Source of the DNA: Shinella sp. CPCC 101442
Lineage (GTDB): Bacteria; Pseudomonadota; Alphaproteobacteria; Rhizobiales; Rhizobiaceae
Assembly: GCF_024704725.1 (NCBI RefSeq)
Contig: NZ_JALIQS010000016.1
Span: 1-64,000 of the forward strand
Length of the DNA stretch: 64,000 nucleotides
Direction of reading: 5' to 3'
How positions within the stretch are numbered: position 1 is the first letter of the stretch; every line of letters starts with the position of its first letter. The notes beneath the pieces are model-generated. The model was given only the letters and a program-made list of their open reading frames with translations. It was not told the origin of the DNA and searched no databases. Shown here in pieces: positions 25,851 through 33,544 of the stretch. A program made the position numbers and the translations under genes.

Positions 25851-26974
25851 AGCGCACCTCCGAGATGGGGCTGGGATTTGGGTGCCTGCTCGGTGGCATG
25901 GCGGGCGCCGCCCTCAGGTGCCGCCTTAGGGAAGCGGCGCGCGAGGGCTTCGAAGGCGCCCGCCATCCCCTTCGGCATGAACAGCACGATGAGGACAAAG
26001 AGGCCGCCCATGACGAGGGTCCAGGTTTCGAGGAAGGCCTCGGATTCCGACAGAGCGCCCTGCACGCCGGTCACGAGCACCGCCCCCAGCATGGCGCCAA
26101 CGAGGCTTTGCCGGCCACCGACGGCGACCCAGATCACGATGGAGAGGCTGAGCGGCACGCCGAGGAAGGTCGGCGAGGCGAACTCCATGACGATCGTGTA
26201 GAGCATGCCCGCAAGGCCGGCGATGGCGGCGGAAAACGCGAAGACGAAGGTCTTATAGAGCGCCACGTCGTATCCGAAGAAGCGCACCCGCTCCTCCTGA
26301 TCGCGCACCGCCTGCAGGATGAGACCGGTCTTGCTGCGCGAGACGGCGAGCGCGAGGAACAGCGTGACCGTGAGGCAGATCGCGACGAGATAGTAGGTCG
26401 AGGCGGAATAGGCATCGAAGGTGAAGCCGGCCATCTCGAACTGCGCGAGATCGGTGATGCCGTTGAAGCCGCCGGTATAGCTCTGCTGGTCGATGATGAT
26501 GAGATTGACCACCACCATGGCGGCGAGCGTGATGATCGCCGCATAGACGCCGGCGATGCGCCCGCCGAACATGAACCAGCCGAGCAGGGCCGCGAAGAGC
26601 GCCGGAACGAGGATGCCGGCAAGGAGCGCGAAGGGCATGGAGTGGAACGGCATCCAGATCCACGGCAGTTCCGTCACGTTGTTCCAGACCATGAAGTCGG
26701 GAAGGCCATCGCTGCCGGTATGGATGGGCACCGTCTTCAGCTTCAGGAACATCGCCATGCAGTAGGAGCCGATGCCGAAGGTCGTCGCCTGGCCGAGATT
26801 GAGGATGCCGGCGTAACCCCAGGACAGGCTGAGGGCGATCGCCAGCATGCCGAAGATCAGGTAGCGGGCATATTTATTGAGCAGGAACGCGTCTTCGACG
26901 AACACGGGCACCAGCAGGATCGCCAGACAAACGATGCCGTAGAGAAGGATTTGGCGGGAGACTTTTCCAGACAA
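25847..26974 (-). CDS. urtC: ABC permease, UrtC/LivM type
   Basis: A 375-residue permease. The best start is TTG 26974, with AGAGG about 7 nt upstream; no ATG lies nearer the first helix. Features include LSLSWGYAGILNLGQATTFGIGSY near residue 45 and GLILQAVRDQEERVRFFGYDV, both typical of UrtC/LivM. About ten hydrophobic helices are seen, with a polar C-terminal tail. It pairs with UrtB to form the membrane pore. Confidence 0.9.
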   Translation of the reverse strand: MSGKVSRQILLYGIVCLAILLVPVFVEDAFLLNKYARYLIFGMLAIALSLSWGYAGILNLGQATTFGIGSYCMAMFLKLKTVPIHTGSDGLPDFMVWNNVTELPWIWMPFHSMPFALLAGILVPALFAALLGWFMFGGRIAGVYAAIITLAAMVVVNLIIIDQQSYTGGFNGITDLAQFEMAGFTFDAYSASTYYLVAICLTVTLFLALAVSRSKTGLILQAVRDQEERVRFFGYDVALYKTFVFAFSAAIAGLAGMLYTIVMEFASPTFLGVPLSLSIVIWVAVGGRQSLVGAMLGAVLVTGVQGALSESEAFLETWTLVMGGLFVLIVLFMPKGMAGAFEALARRFPKAAPEGGARHATEQAPKSQPHLGGAL

Positions 26975-27001
26975 GACGGGACCTCTCGTTGACGCGGACG
27001 G

Positions 27002-27871
27002 TCAGGCGCGCACGCGCGGGGCGAACAGGCCCTGCGGCCGGAACCGGATGATGATGACGATGGCGACGAGGACGAGCGCCTTGGCGATCGTGTCGTTGCT
27101 GTAATAGGCGATGAGACCCGAGGTCTCGCCAAGCACGGCGGAACTCGCGAGCGTGCCGACAAGGCTCTGCACACCGCCGAGCACGACCACCATGAAGGCG
27201 TCGACGACATAGGTCGTGCCCATTTCCGGCGACACGCTCTTCAAGGGCGAGATCAGCGCTCCGGCGAGCCCCGCGATGCCGGCGCCATAGGCGAAGGTCA
27301 GCCGGTAGGCGCGGGCGGAATTGATGCCGAAGCTCGACGCGATGGCGCGGTTCTGGGTGATCGCCCGCAGTTTCAGGCCGAAGGACGTGTATCGATAAAT
27401 GCCCCAGGTCAGCATGAAGAGGCCGAGTGCCACGGCGAGCACGAAAAGCCGGTAGGCGGAGTCGGTGGCGCCGAGGATATCGACGCTGCCGGAAAGCGCA
27501 GGCGGCATCTGGACGTAGCGCAATTCACCACCGGCCGTCAGGCGGACGATCTGCTGGGTCATCACCCCCAGTCCCCAGGTGGCGAGGATGGTGTCCAGCG
27601 GCCTGTCGTAGAGATGGCGGATGACGGCGATCTCGATCAGCCAGCCGAGCGCGGCGACCAGGAGGAAGATGACGGCGAGGCTTGCAAGCAGGCTCCAGCC
27701 GAACTGGCTCTGCAGCAGCCAGGCGCAATAGGCGCCAAGCATCACGAACTCGCCATGGGCAAGATTGATGACCCCGGTCACGCCATAGATGATCGCAAGC
27801 CCGAGAGCCACGAGAAGCAGGATCGACGACAGGCTGAGGCCGGTCAGAATTTGCGAAACGACGAAATCCAT
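27002..27871 (-). CDS. urtB: ABC permease, UrtB/LivH type
   Basis: A 289-residue permease starting at ATG 27871, with GGAG about 9 nt upstream (a GTG two codons earlier sits too close to that site). The motif LGLAIIYGVTGVINLAHGEFVMLGAY is characteristic of UrtB/LivH proteins, and RAITQNRAIASSFGINSARAY is the cytoplasmic coupling region. About eight hydrophobic helices are seen. The gene follows the binding-protein gene after a strong GC hairpin. Confidence 0.9.
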   Translation of the reverse strand: MDFVVSQILTGLSLSSILLLVALGLAIIYGVTGVINLAHGEFVMLGAYCAWLLQSQFGWSLLASLAVIFLLVAALGWLIEIAVIRHLYDRPLDTILATWGLGVMTQQIVRLTAGGELRYVQMPPALSGSVDILGATDSAYRLFVLAVALGLFMLTWGIYRYTSFGLKLRAITQNRAIASSFGINSARAYRLTFAYGAGIAGLAGALISPLKSVSPEMGTTYVVDAFMVVVLGGVQSLVGTLASSAVLGETSGLIAYYSNDTIAKALVLVAIVIIIRFRPQGLFAPRVRA

Positions 27872-27893
27872 ATGCACCTTCTCCGCAGGTTGG

Positions 27894-27924
27894 GCCGGCG
27901 GCCGCTCGAAGCACGGCCGCCGGC
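27894..27924 (-). other. Intercistronic GC hairpin after the urtA-like gene
   Basis: GCCGGCGGCCG and CGGCCGCCGGC are 11-bp perfect arms around a 9-base loop, between the binding-protein stop and urtB. No T tract follows. It is likely to stabilise the binding-protein message and lower expression of the permeases. Confidence 0.5.
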
Positions 27925-27935
27925 TGCTTGGGGGA

Positions 27936-29183
27936 TCAGACCTCCTTGAGGCCTTCGGCGGTGCACTTCTGGTTCGGATAGGCGCTGTACGGATTGGGCT
28001 CGAGCCAGTCGGCGGACTGCGTCAGGATCTCGAACTGCCCGTCCGCCTTGCATTGCCCGATCTTCGGGCGCAGCCAGCAATGCAGGTTCTCCGGCTCGAC
28101 CTTCACAAGGCCCTGCGGCGCCTTGTATTCCTCGCTCTTCACCGCCTCGCGGATGGCGAGCGGGCTGATGTCGCTCGCCGCCAGCTTGGCGACCGCCTGC
28201 TTGAAGAGGTGTATCTGGAAGTAGGAGGATTCCGACACGAAGTGCGTGACCTTGTCGCCGCCCCAGCGGGAACGGTAGGCCTCGACGAAGCGCTGGTTCT
28301 CCGGGGAATCGAAGACCATGAAGTAGGGTGCGGAGGTGAAATGGCCAGCAGCGGCGTCCCCGCCCATGGCCGCGACTTCATTCTCCGAGGTGGTGAGGCT
28401 CGCCATCGGCATGGTGGCCGGGTCGAGACCGGCCGCGCGATACTGCCGGTGCAGCGCCACGACGGAATCGCCGACCACCGTCGAGAAGATGACGTTGGGC
28501 TTTTCCGAGCGGAACTTGTTGATGACGGAGGAGAACTCCGAATGGCCGAGCGGTACGTATTCCTCGGCGATGACTTCCGCGCCGAGCCCTTCGAGCAGCT
28601 TCTTGCAGTAGTTGTTCTCTTCCTTCGGATAGATGTAGTTCGAGCCGATCAGGTACCAGCGCTTGCCGAATTTTTCGACGAGCCAGGGGATGAAATCATC
28701 CTGTTGCTGGTTGGGCACGGCACCGGTGTAGATGACGTTCTTGGAGCATTCGCGGCCCTCATAGAGCGTCGGATACCAGAAGAGGTTCTCCTGCTTCTCG
28801 AAGACCGGGAGCACGGCCTTGCGGCTTGCCGACGTATAGGAACCGAAGACGGAAACGCAGCGATCGCTGAGCACCAGCTTGCGGGCCTTTTCGGCGAAGG
28901 TCGCCGGGTCGGATGCCGGGTCTTCCACGACCGGCGTGATCTTCAGGCCATTGATGCCGCCATTGGCATTGATCTCCTCGATCGCCATCAGCGTCGCCTT
29001 GTTGAGCGACTCCTCGATGATCGCCGTCGTGCCGGTCAGCGAGAAGAGCACGCCCACCTTGATCTCGCCGCCCTGTGCGAAGGCCAGCGAGGAATTCTTC
29101 GACCAGATATGGGGAAAGCCGACCAGCGATGCCGCGCCGGCTGCAGCTCCTACTTTCAGAAATTCGCGCCTGTTCTTGTTCAC
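27936..29183 (-). CDS. urtA: Short-chain amide/urea ABC binding protein (UrtA/FmdD type)
   Basis: A 415-residue periplasmic binding protein. It starts at GTG 29183 with GGAG 7 nt upstream and carries a Tat signal with Arg5-Arg6 (RREFLK), likely cleaved after residue 36 (LAFA). The mature part has FSLTGTTAIIEESLNKA, FGSYTSASRKAVLPVFE, LFWYPTLYEGRECSKNVIYTGA and NQQQDDFIPWL, the pattern of urea/short-chain amide receptors. It is paralogous to the cytosolic AmiC-like protein encoded about 1 kb upstream. Its leader contains two terminators, so transporter and amidase synthesis probably needs antitermination. Confidence 0.9.
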   Translation of the reverse strand: MNKNRREFLKVGAAAGAASLVGFPHIWSKNSSLAFAQGGEIKVGVLFSLTGTTAIIEESLNKATLMAIEEINANGGINGLKITPVVEDPASDPATFAEKARKLVLSDRCVSVFGSYTSASRKAVLPVFEKQENLFWYPTLYEGRECSKNVIYTGAVPNQQQDDFIPWLVEKFGKRWYLIGSNYIYPKEENNYCKKLLEGLGAEVIAEEYVPLGHSEFSSVINKFRSEKPNVIFSTVVGDSVVALHRQYRAAGLDPATMPMASLTTSENEVAAMGGDAAAGHFTSAPYFMVFDSPENQRFVEAYRSRWGGDKVTHFVSESSYFQIHLFKQAVAKLAASDISPLAIREAVKSEEYKAPQGLVKVEPENLHCWLRPKIGQCKADGQFEILTQSADWLEPNPYSAYPNQKCTAEGLKEV

Positions 29184-29197
29184 CCTCTGTCTCCATC

Positions 29198-29250
29198 AAA
29201 AAACAAAGGCCCCGAAGCGCTCCGCCGGAATGGCGGATCGTTTCGGGGCC
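29198..29250 (-). terminator. Leader terminator 2 ahead of urtA
   Basis: Reading on the minus strand, a stem with outer arms GGCCCCGAA/TTCGGGGCC and an inner TCCGCC/GGCGGA hairpin (29250-29208) is followed by a T-rich run (29207-29198). It is an intrinsic terminator 15 bases before the urtA start, in the sense direction. It would stop the operon unless antitermination occurs. Confidence 0.78.
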
Positions 29251-29366
29251 TCTTCGCCTCTGGATTTGTTTGCGGCGCCCTGCCGCGGGGAATGCGCTTA
29301 TGCCGCCTTCAGGCCCGGCCGCAACGCCACGGCGTGCTTTTTCCGGATCTGTTTCAGGCCAAGTAG

Positions 29367-29413
29367 AAAAACAAAAAACCCCACGTTCCGCTCTTTGCGG
29401 ACCCGCGGGGTTT
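29367..29413 (-). terminator. Leader terminator 1 ahead of urtA
   Basis: Minus-strand stem AAACCCC ... GGGGTTT with an inner TCCGC-AAAGA-GCGGA hairpin (29413-29376), followed by a long T-rich run down to 29367. It lies between amiR and terminator 2, giving two tandem intrinsic terminators in one leader. Confidence 0.78.
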
Positions 29414-29429
29414 CGTCACCCTTTATGTG

Positions 29430-29447
29430 CGCAGCGTCTTTGCCGCG
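29430..29447 (-). promoter_or_regulatory. Candidate ANTAR-binding hexaloop hairpin, urtA leader
   Basis: Minus strand CGCGGC-AAAGAC-GCTGCG forms a 6-bp stem (one G-U pair) closed by a six-base loop with A at position 1 and G at position 4. This is the loop rule known for ANTAR RNA targets. It lies 17 bases ahead of terminator 1, just after the end of amiR. Confidence 0.55.
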
Positions 29448-29462
29448 GACAATTCCAAAACG

Positions 29463-30125
29463 CTAACTGAGAAGTTCATGCGAGTCAATCACCGCCGCAG
29501 CGACGGCGCCGATCGTCACGCGCTTCTCCATCGCCTGCTTGCGCAGGAAGTTATAGGCCTCCTCTTCGCTCAGGTTTTTCAAGCGGATGAGCAGCGCCTT
29601 CGCCCGCTCGACGACACGCATGGTGCGCAGATTTTCGTCGAGCTTGTCGATCCGCCCGCGAAGGCGCCGCTCATATTGGAAATGCTCGCGCGCCATCATC
29701 AGCACCGACTGGATCATCCGTGCCGTCGCCGGATAATGCAGCATGCCATGCGCCGCGCAATTGTGGACGAGCTTCAGGTTGAGCGGCGCCTTGCCATCGT
29801 CCACGAGGATCAGCGCGGAAGACGGCTCGCCCGGCACCCAGGGGATGCGCTGGGGTAGATCGTCCGACAGCAGGCAGAAGATCGCATCGTACTGCAAGGG
29901 GATCTGCGCCGGCTTCGGCCAGATGTGCCGGACGGCGACGCGCTGGCGCTGCAGCTCCCGGATCAGGAACTCGCCATGATCGTCCCGCTCGACGACAACG
30001 GCGACGGTGAACTCGGCAGGCAGGCCCGCCTGCCGCGGACGTTCCTCCGCGGCAGTACGGCCCTCCGGCTTCTGGGTGCCGATCCAGCGGTCATGTCCAT
30101 AGTCGGCCCTCGGCATATCCGGCAT
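29463..30125 (-). CDS. amiR: AmiR-type ANTAR antitermination regulator
   Basis: A 220-residue regulator starting at ATG 30125, which has GGAGG 5 nt upstream. An upstream ATG at 30167 abuts the amiC stop but lacks that site. The N-terminal pseudo-receiver (about 15-130) lacks a clear phosphoryl-Asp pocket. A coiled-coil (about 135-165) follows, then a C-terminal ANTAR RNA-binding domain with RVVERAKALLIRLKNLSEEEAY and LRKQAMEKRVTIG. AmiR of Pseudomonas aeruginosa is held inactive by AmiC and, when amide is bound, prevents termination in the amiE leader. The order amiC-amiR and the terminators downstream match that scheme. Confidence 0.9.
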   Translation of the reverse strand: MPDMPRADYGHDRWIGTQKPEGRTAAEERPRQAGLPAEFTVAVVVERDDHGEFLIRELQRQRVAVRHIWPKPAQIPLQYDAIFCLLSDDLPQRIPWVPGEPSSALILVDDGKAPLNLKLVHNCAAHGMLHYPATARMIQSVLMMAREHFQYERRLRGRIDKLDENLRTMRVVERAKALLIRLKNLSEEEAYNFLRKQAMEKRVTIGAVAAAVIDSHELLS

Positions 30126-30167
30126 CTTTTCCTCCCGCGCGGGACGGCGCGTTCCTGTTCCCTGCAT

Positions 30168-31319
30168 TCAGCAATTCTCCAGACAACGGCCATAGCCGAT
30201 GAGATAGGGATCGGCCTTCACGCTCGTCTGCGACTGGAAGACGATGTCGAACTGGCCCTGCCGGTTTGCCCGGCCGATGCGTGTCCACACGTCCGCATGC
30301 CCCCAGACGGGGTTGATCGACACGCTTCCCTGCGGCGCCTCGAACTCCGCACCCATGACGAAGGTGCGAAGCTGCTTGGTGTCGAGGGAATTGGTCTCCT
30401 CCAGTGTGCGCGCAAAGAGATTCACCTGAAAATACGAAGCTTCGAGACACATATTGGTCGGCTCGTCGCCACCATAACGCTTCTGGTAGTGGCTGACGAA
30501 GCTGTTGTTGCACGCCGTCTCGATACCCTGAAAATAGGCTGCGGCCGTGTAGTGGCCCTCCCCGACATCATAGCCCATCGCGCGGATTTCCGCCTCGGTC
30601 GTGGTGAGGCTGGCAATCGGAACGGTTTTCGGATTGAGGCCGAGATCGTGATAGGCCTGATAGAGGAAGGTCGTGGATTCGCCGACAACCGTCGAGAAGA
30701 TCACGTCGGGCTGCGCCTGCTTTATCTCGCGCACGAGCGGCACGAATTCGCTGCGATCGGCCTCGAGGCGCAGATACCGCTCCCCCACGACCGTTCCGCC
30801 ATTGTTGCGCACCAGTTCCCGCATCACGCGGTTGGATTCACGTGGATAGACATAATCCGAGCCGACGAAGAAGAACCGGTTGCCGAACTGGCTCATCAGC
30901 GCCTTGCAAAGCTGCACGGAGTTCTGGTTCGGCGTTGCGCCCGTATAGATGACGTTCGGCGAGAACTCGAAACCCTCGTAGAGCGTCGGATACCACAGCA
31001 GGCCGTCGAGCCGTTCGACGACAGGCAGAACCGCCTTGCGACTTGACGAGGTGTAGCAGCCGAAGATGGTGCTGACGCCGTCCTCGACCATCAGGCGCTT
31101 GGCATATTGCCCGTAGGACCGGATCTCCGAGCCCGGATCGTAGACGATCGGCTCGATCGGGCGCCCGTTGACGCCGCCCCGGTCATTGATTTCATCGATG
31201 GCGATCAGCGTGCCGCGTAGCTGCGTTTCCTCGATGACCGACATGAATCCGGTTTTCGAGAACAGGACCCCGACACGCCATGGCGCAGAAGTCCGCTGGT
31301 TTCGATTGAGAGCTCCCAT
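30168..31319 (-). CDS. amiC: AmiC-like cytosolic amide sensor
   Basis: A 383-residue periplasmic-binding-fold protein with no signal peptide; it begins MGALNRNQRTSAPWRVGVLF. It therefore acts in the cytoplasm, as AmiC does. Core motifs SKTGFMSVIEETQLRGTLIA, FGCYTSSSRKAVLPVVERL, LLWYPTLYEGFEFSPNVIYTGA and PNQNSVQL match AmiC and the paralogous urtA product downstream. It should bind short amides and release AmiR. The stop codon is immediately followed by an in-frame ATG for amiR, though the better amiR start is 42 bases further on. It is preceded by its own leader with a terminator and a hexaloop hairpin. Confidence 0.88.
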   Translation of the reverse strand: MGALNRNQRTSAPWRVGVLFSKTGFMSVIEETQLRGTLIAIDEINDRGGVNGRPIEPIVYDPGSEIRSYGQYAKRLMVEDGVSTIFGCYTSSSRKAVLPVVERLDGLLWYPTLYEGFEFSPNVIYTGATPNQNSVQLCKALMSQFGNRFFFVGSDYVYPRESNRVMRELVRNNGGTVVGERYLRLEADRSEFVPLVREIKQAQPDVIFSTVVGESTTFLYQAYHDLGLNPKTVPIASLTTTEAEIRAMGYDVGEGHYTAAAYFQGIETACNNSFVSHYQKRYGGDEPTNMCLEASYFQVNLFARTLEETNSLDTKQLRTFVMGAEFEAPQGSVSINPVWGHADVWTRIGRANRQGQFDIVFQSQTSVKADPYLIGYGRCLENC

Positions 31320-31461
31320 TGTCTCGGTTCATCCCTGTATTTGATCCCCTTTTTTTGATCGGCCACCGCTGGTGAGGTCTTGCCGCCCCATCGCATCAGC
31401 TTGCCGAAGTGTCGTCCGTCCGCGTTCCCCCGGGATGCGCCTGTTTTCTTTCTCCCGCCAG

Positions 31462-31507
31462 AAAACAAAAAACCTCCCAGCCTCGGAACGATGCGAGGCA
31501 CAGGAGG
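31462..31507 (-). terminator. Leader terminator ahead of amiC
   Basis: Minus-strand stem CCTCC-x3-GCCTCG ... CGAGGC-x2-GGAGG (31507-31473), followed by TTTTTTGTTTTC (31472-31461). It lies about 65 bases after the predicted transcription start and 143 bases before the amiC ATG, so it would attenuate the whole regulator-transporter-amidase transcript. Confidence 0.78.
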
Positions 31508-31528
31508 CGACATTGCGCTCAGAAGTTC

Positions 31529-31546
31529 GGCGGCAACCTTGCCGCC
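31529..31546 (-). promoter_or_regulatory. Candidate ANTAR-binding hexaloop hairpin, amiC leader
   Basis: Minus strand GGCGGC-AAGGTT-GCCGCC makes a perfect 6-bp stem with a hexaloop having A1 and G4, the ANTAR target rule. It starts about 15-20 bases after the predicted transcription start and 21 bases before the terminator stem. Confidence 0.55.
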
Positions 31547-31569
31547 CGTCACCGGATTGACGTTCCCTT

Positions 31570-31599
31570 ACGATAGGATCGAGAAATGCGGAATGTCAA
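31570..31599 (-). promoter_or_regulatory. Candidate sigma-70 promoter of the amide operon
   Basis: Minus strand TTGACA (31599-31594), an 18-base spacer and TATCGT (31575-31570). The transcript would begin near 31562, immediately before the hexaloop hairpin and terminator of the amiC leader. Confidence 0.55.
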
Positions 31600-31757
31600 C
31601 ATGCGGTTCTTCAAGCCCTGATGTCGCCGCCGTGTCGCCTGCCCTGCCCGGCGCAACACGCCGCAAACCGCTACGATTGGGACCATAGCCCCTTTCGCGG
31701 ATTTGCCGACCACGCTCCCTCGACGGGAGTCGCGAAGAGAAATTACATCACACTCAC

Positions 31758-31774
31758 ATTCAAGTCACTTGAAT
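31758..31774. promoter_or_regulatory. 17-bp palindrome, candidate operator of the peptide-type ABC operon
   Basis: ATTCAAGT-C-ACTTGAAT has perfect 8-bp arms around one base. It overlaps the -35 element of the candidate downstream promoter. The XRE-cupin regulator encoded at the end of this operon (39340) is the likeliest binder. The rest of 31600-31757 shows no gene. Confidence 0.5.
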
Positions 31775-31797
31775 AGAATTGCGTTTCTGTTTACAAA
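31769..31797 (+). promoter_or_regulatory. Candidate promoter of the peptide-type ABC operon
   Basis: TTGAAT (31769-31774), a 17-base spacer and TACAAA (31792-31797), about 130 bases before the binding-protein start. The -35 element lies inside the palindrome at 31758-31774, so a bound repressor would occlude it. Confidence 0.4.
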
Positions 31798-31923
31798 AAC
31801 CGTGGAAGCAAGTGGATCCAAAGAAATCCGCCTTCCGAGAGGGGCAGCATTTTTTTCAACATTTTCCGGCCGTTAGCCGGCGCCCCTTTGCGTGCTTTTT
31901 TGCCAACCAGAGGGAACCTGACC

Positions 31924-33477
31924 GTGACGATCAACCGACGTGAATTCATGAAGGCGACCGCCCTCGGCGTCGCAGCACTTTCATTGCCGAGCCTCGCCAG
32001 CCGGGCGGCAGCCGCATCCGGCCCGCTCATCTTCGCCGCCGCAGGCACCGTGACCAGCAGCTGGGATCCGACCTCACACACGGTCGCCCCGCAGATTACC
32101 GCCGAAGGGTTCCTCTTCGGCCATCTCACCAAATGCCCCATGAGCGAGGCCAATCCGGGCGAAATCCTGCCGGACCTCGCAACCGAGTGGTCCGTGATCG
32201 ACGAACACACGCTGGAGTACAAGCTGCGCCAGGGCGTCACGTTCCATGACGGCAAGCCCTTTACCGCGGCGGACGTCAAGGCGACCTACGAATATGCCTC
32301 CAATCCGGATCGCCCGGCTTCGGCCTGGTATCCCGGGCGCGTGGACGTCGACGTGGTCGACGATTACACGGTGCGGCTGAACACCAAGCAGTACGGCTAT
32401 CCGGCGCTGAACTTCTGGTATGTTTCAAGCTTCCTGCCGATCCTGTCGGCCGCCGACGTCGCCAATCCCGACACGCTCAAGCAGAAGCCGAACGGCACCG
32501 GTCCGTTCAAATATGTCGAGACCGTCGGCGACCAGATCAAGTTCGCCGCCTTCGACAAATTCCACGAGGGCAAGCCCGCCATCGAGGAAATCGTCTGGGC
32601 CTATGTGCCGGATGCCAACACCCGCGTGCTCGGCCTCCTCAACGGCCAGTACCACCTGACAGAGCGCCTGGAGCCGGAGCAGTATCTCTCCCTTCAGAAG
32701 GAAGCAGGCCTCAAGACGGACCGCTCGCTTTCCAGCGAGAACAAATATCTTCACTTCCGCTGCAACAAGCCGCCCTTCGACGATCCCCGCATCCGGCTGG
32801 CCGTCTGCCACGCGATCGATCGCACGCAGGTCCTTGCCGTGGTCGCAGAAGCCGGGCAGGCATCGAACTGCCATGTCTCGCCGGTCAAGTTCGGCTTCGC
32901 CGACGTGAAGGGCTATCCGGAATACGATCCGGCAAAGACGCAGGCGCTTCTGGCCGAGGCCGGTTTCCCGAATGGCCAGGGCCTGCCGGAAATCGAATAC
33001 ATCACCTCGGTCGGCTTCTATCCGAAGACCCGCGAATATGGTGAACTCATCACGGCGATGCTGCAGGAACAGGGCTTCCCGGTGAAGCTCACGACGCTCG
33101 AACCGGCAGCCTGGGAAGAACAGCTCTATCGCCGCGCCGACGGCCAGGGCCCCGGCCACATCATCGACGTCGGCTGGATCACCGGCTCGCCCGAACCCGA
33201 CCTCGTGCTGCGGCCGAACTATCATTCCACGTTCGCGCTCATCAACGGGATCAGCGATCCGCAGATCGATCAGTCCCTCGACAAGGAACGCGGCGCCACC
33301 TCCACGGAGGAACGACTGAAGATCCTGCAGGAAGAGACCCTGCCGCTCATCGCCGGGAAGGCGCCGAGCATCTCGCTCTTCTCCTCGGTCTTCCTGCGCG
33401 CGATGAGTGCGAAGCTCGACGGCGTCAAGTTCTATCCGAACGGCCCGATCGATCTGTCCAAGGCGACACTGTCCTAG
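31924..33477 (+). CDS. Peptide/opine-type ABC binding protein (family 5)
   Basis: A 517-residue family 5 binding protein. The start is GTG 31924 with GAGGG upstream, giving a compact Tat signal (Arg5-Arg6 in RREFMK, cleavage near residue 31). SBP_bac_5 features are EILPDLATEWSVIDEHTLEYKLRQGVTFHDGKPFTAADV in the N-terminal domain (about 75-115) and AVCHAIDRTQVLAVV later. It feeds the DppB/C-type permeases and fused ATPase downstream. Because an M20 amidohydrolase and an SDR share the operon, an N-acylated amino acid, peptide or similar conjugate is a more likely ligand than plain dipeptides. Confidence 0.87.
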   Translation: MTINRREFMKATALGVAALSLPSLASRAAAASGPLIFAAAGTVTSSWDPTSHTVAPQITAEGFLFGHLTKCPMSEANPGEILPDLATEWSVIDEHTLEYKLRQGVTFHDGKPFTAADVKATYEYASNPDRPASAWYPGRVDVDVVDDYTVRLNTKQYGYPALNFWYVSSFLPILSAADVANPDTLKQKPNGTGPFKYVETVGDQIKFAAFDKFHEGKPAIEEIVWAYVPDANTRVLGLLNGQYHLTERLEPEQYLSLQKEAGLKTDRSLSSENKYLHFRCNKPPFDDPRIRLAVCHAIDRTQVLAVVAEAGQASNCHVSPVKFGFADVKGYPEYDPAKTQALLAEAGFPNGQGLPEIEYITSVGFYPKTREYGELITAMLQEQGFPVKLTTLEPAAWEEQLYRRADGQGPGHIIDVGWITGSPEPDLVLRPNYHSTFALINGISDPQIDQSLDKERGATSTEERLKILQEETLPLIAGKAPSISLFSSVFLRAMSAKLDGVKFYPNGPIDLSKATLS

Positions 33478-33544
33478 GCCGCCTGCGGGCGATGCGCATC
33501 ACCGCATCGCCCGCTCTCGTTCCCGTCTCGCCGGATGACCACAT

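Noticed and set aside
24398-29183. Branched-chain amino acid transporter (livJHMGF)
   Set aside because: The LSHGQ signature in the first ATPase, the FmdD/UrtA-type receptor and the amidase next door point to amides or urea.
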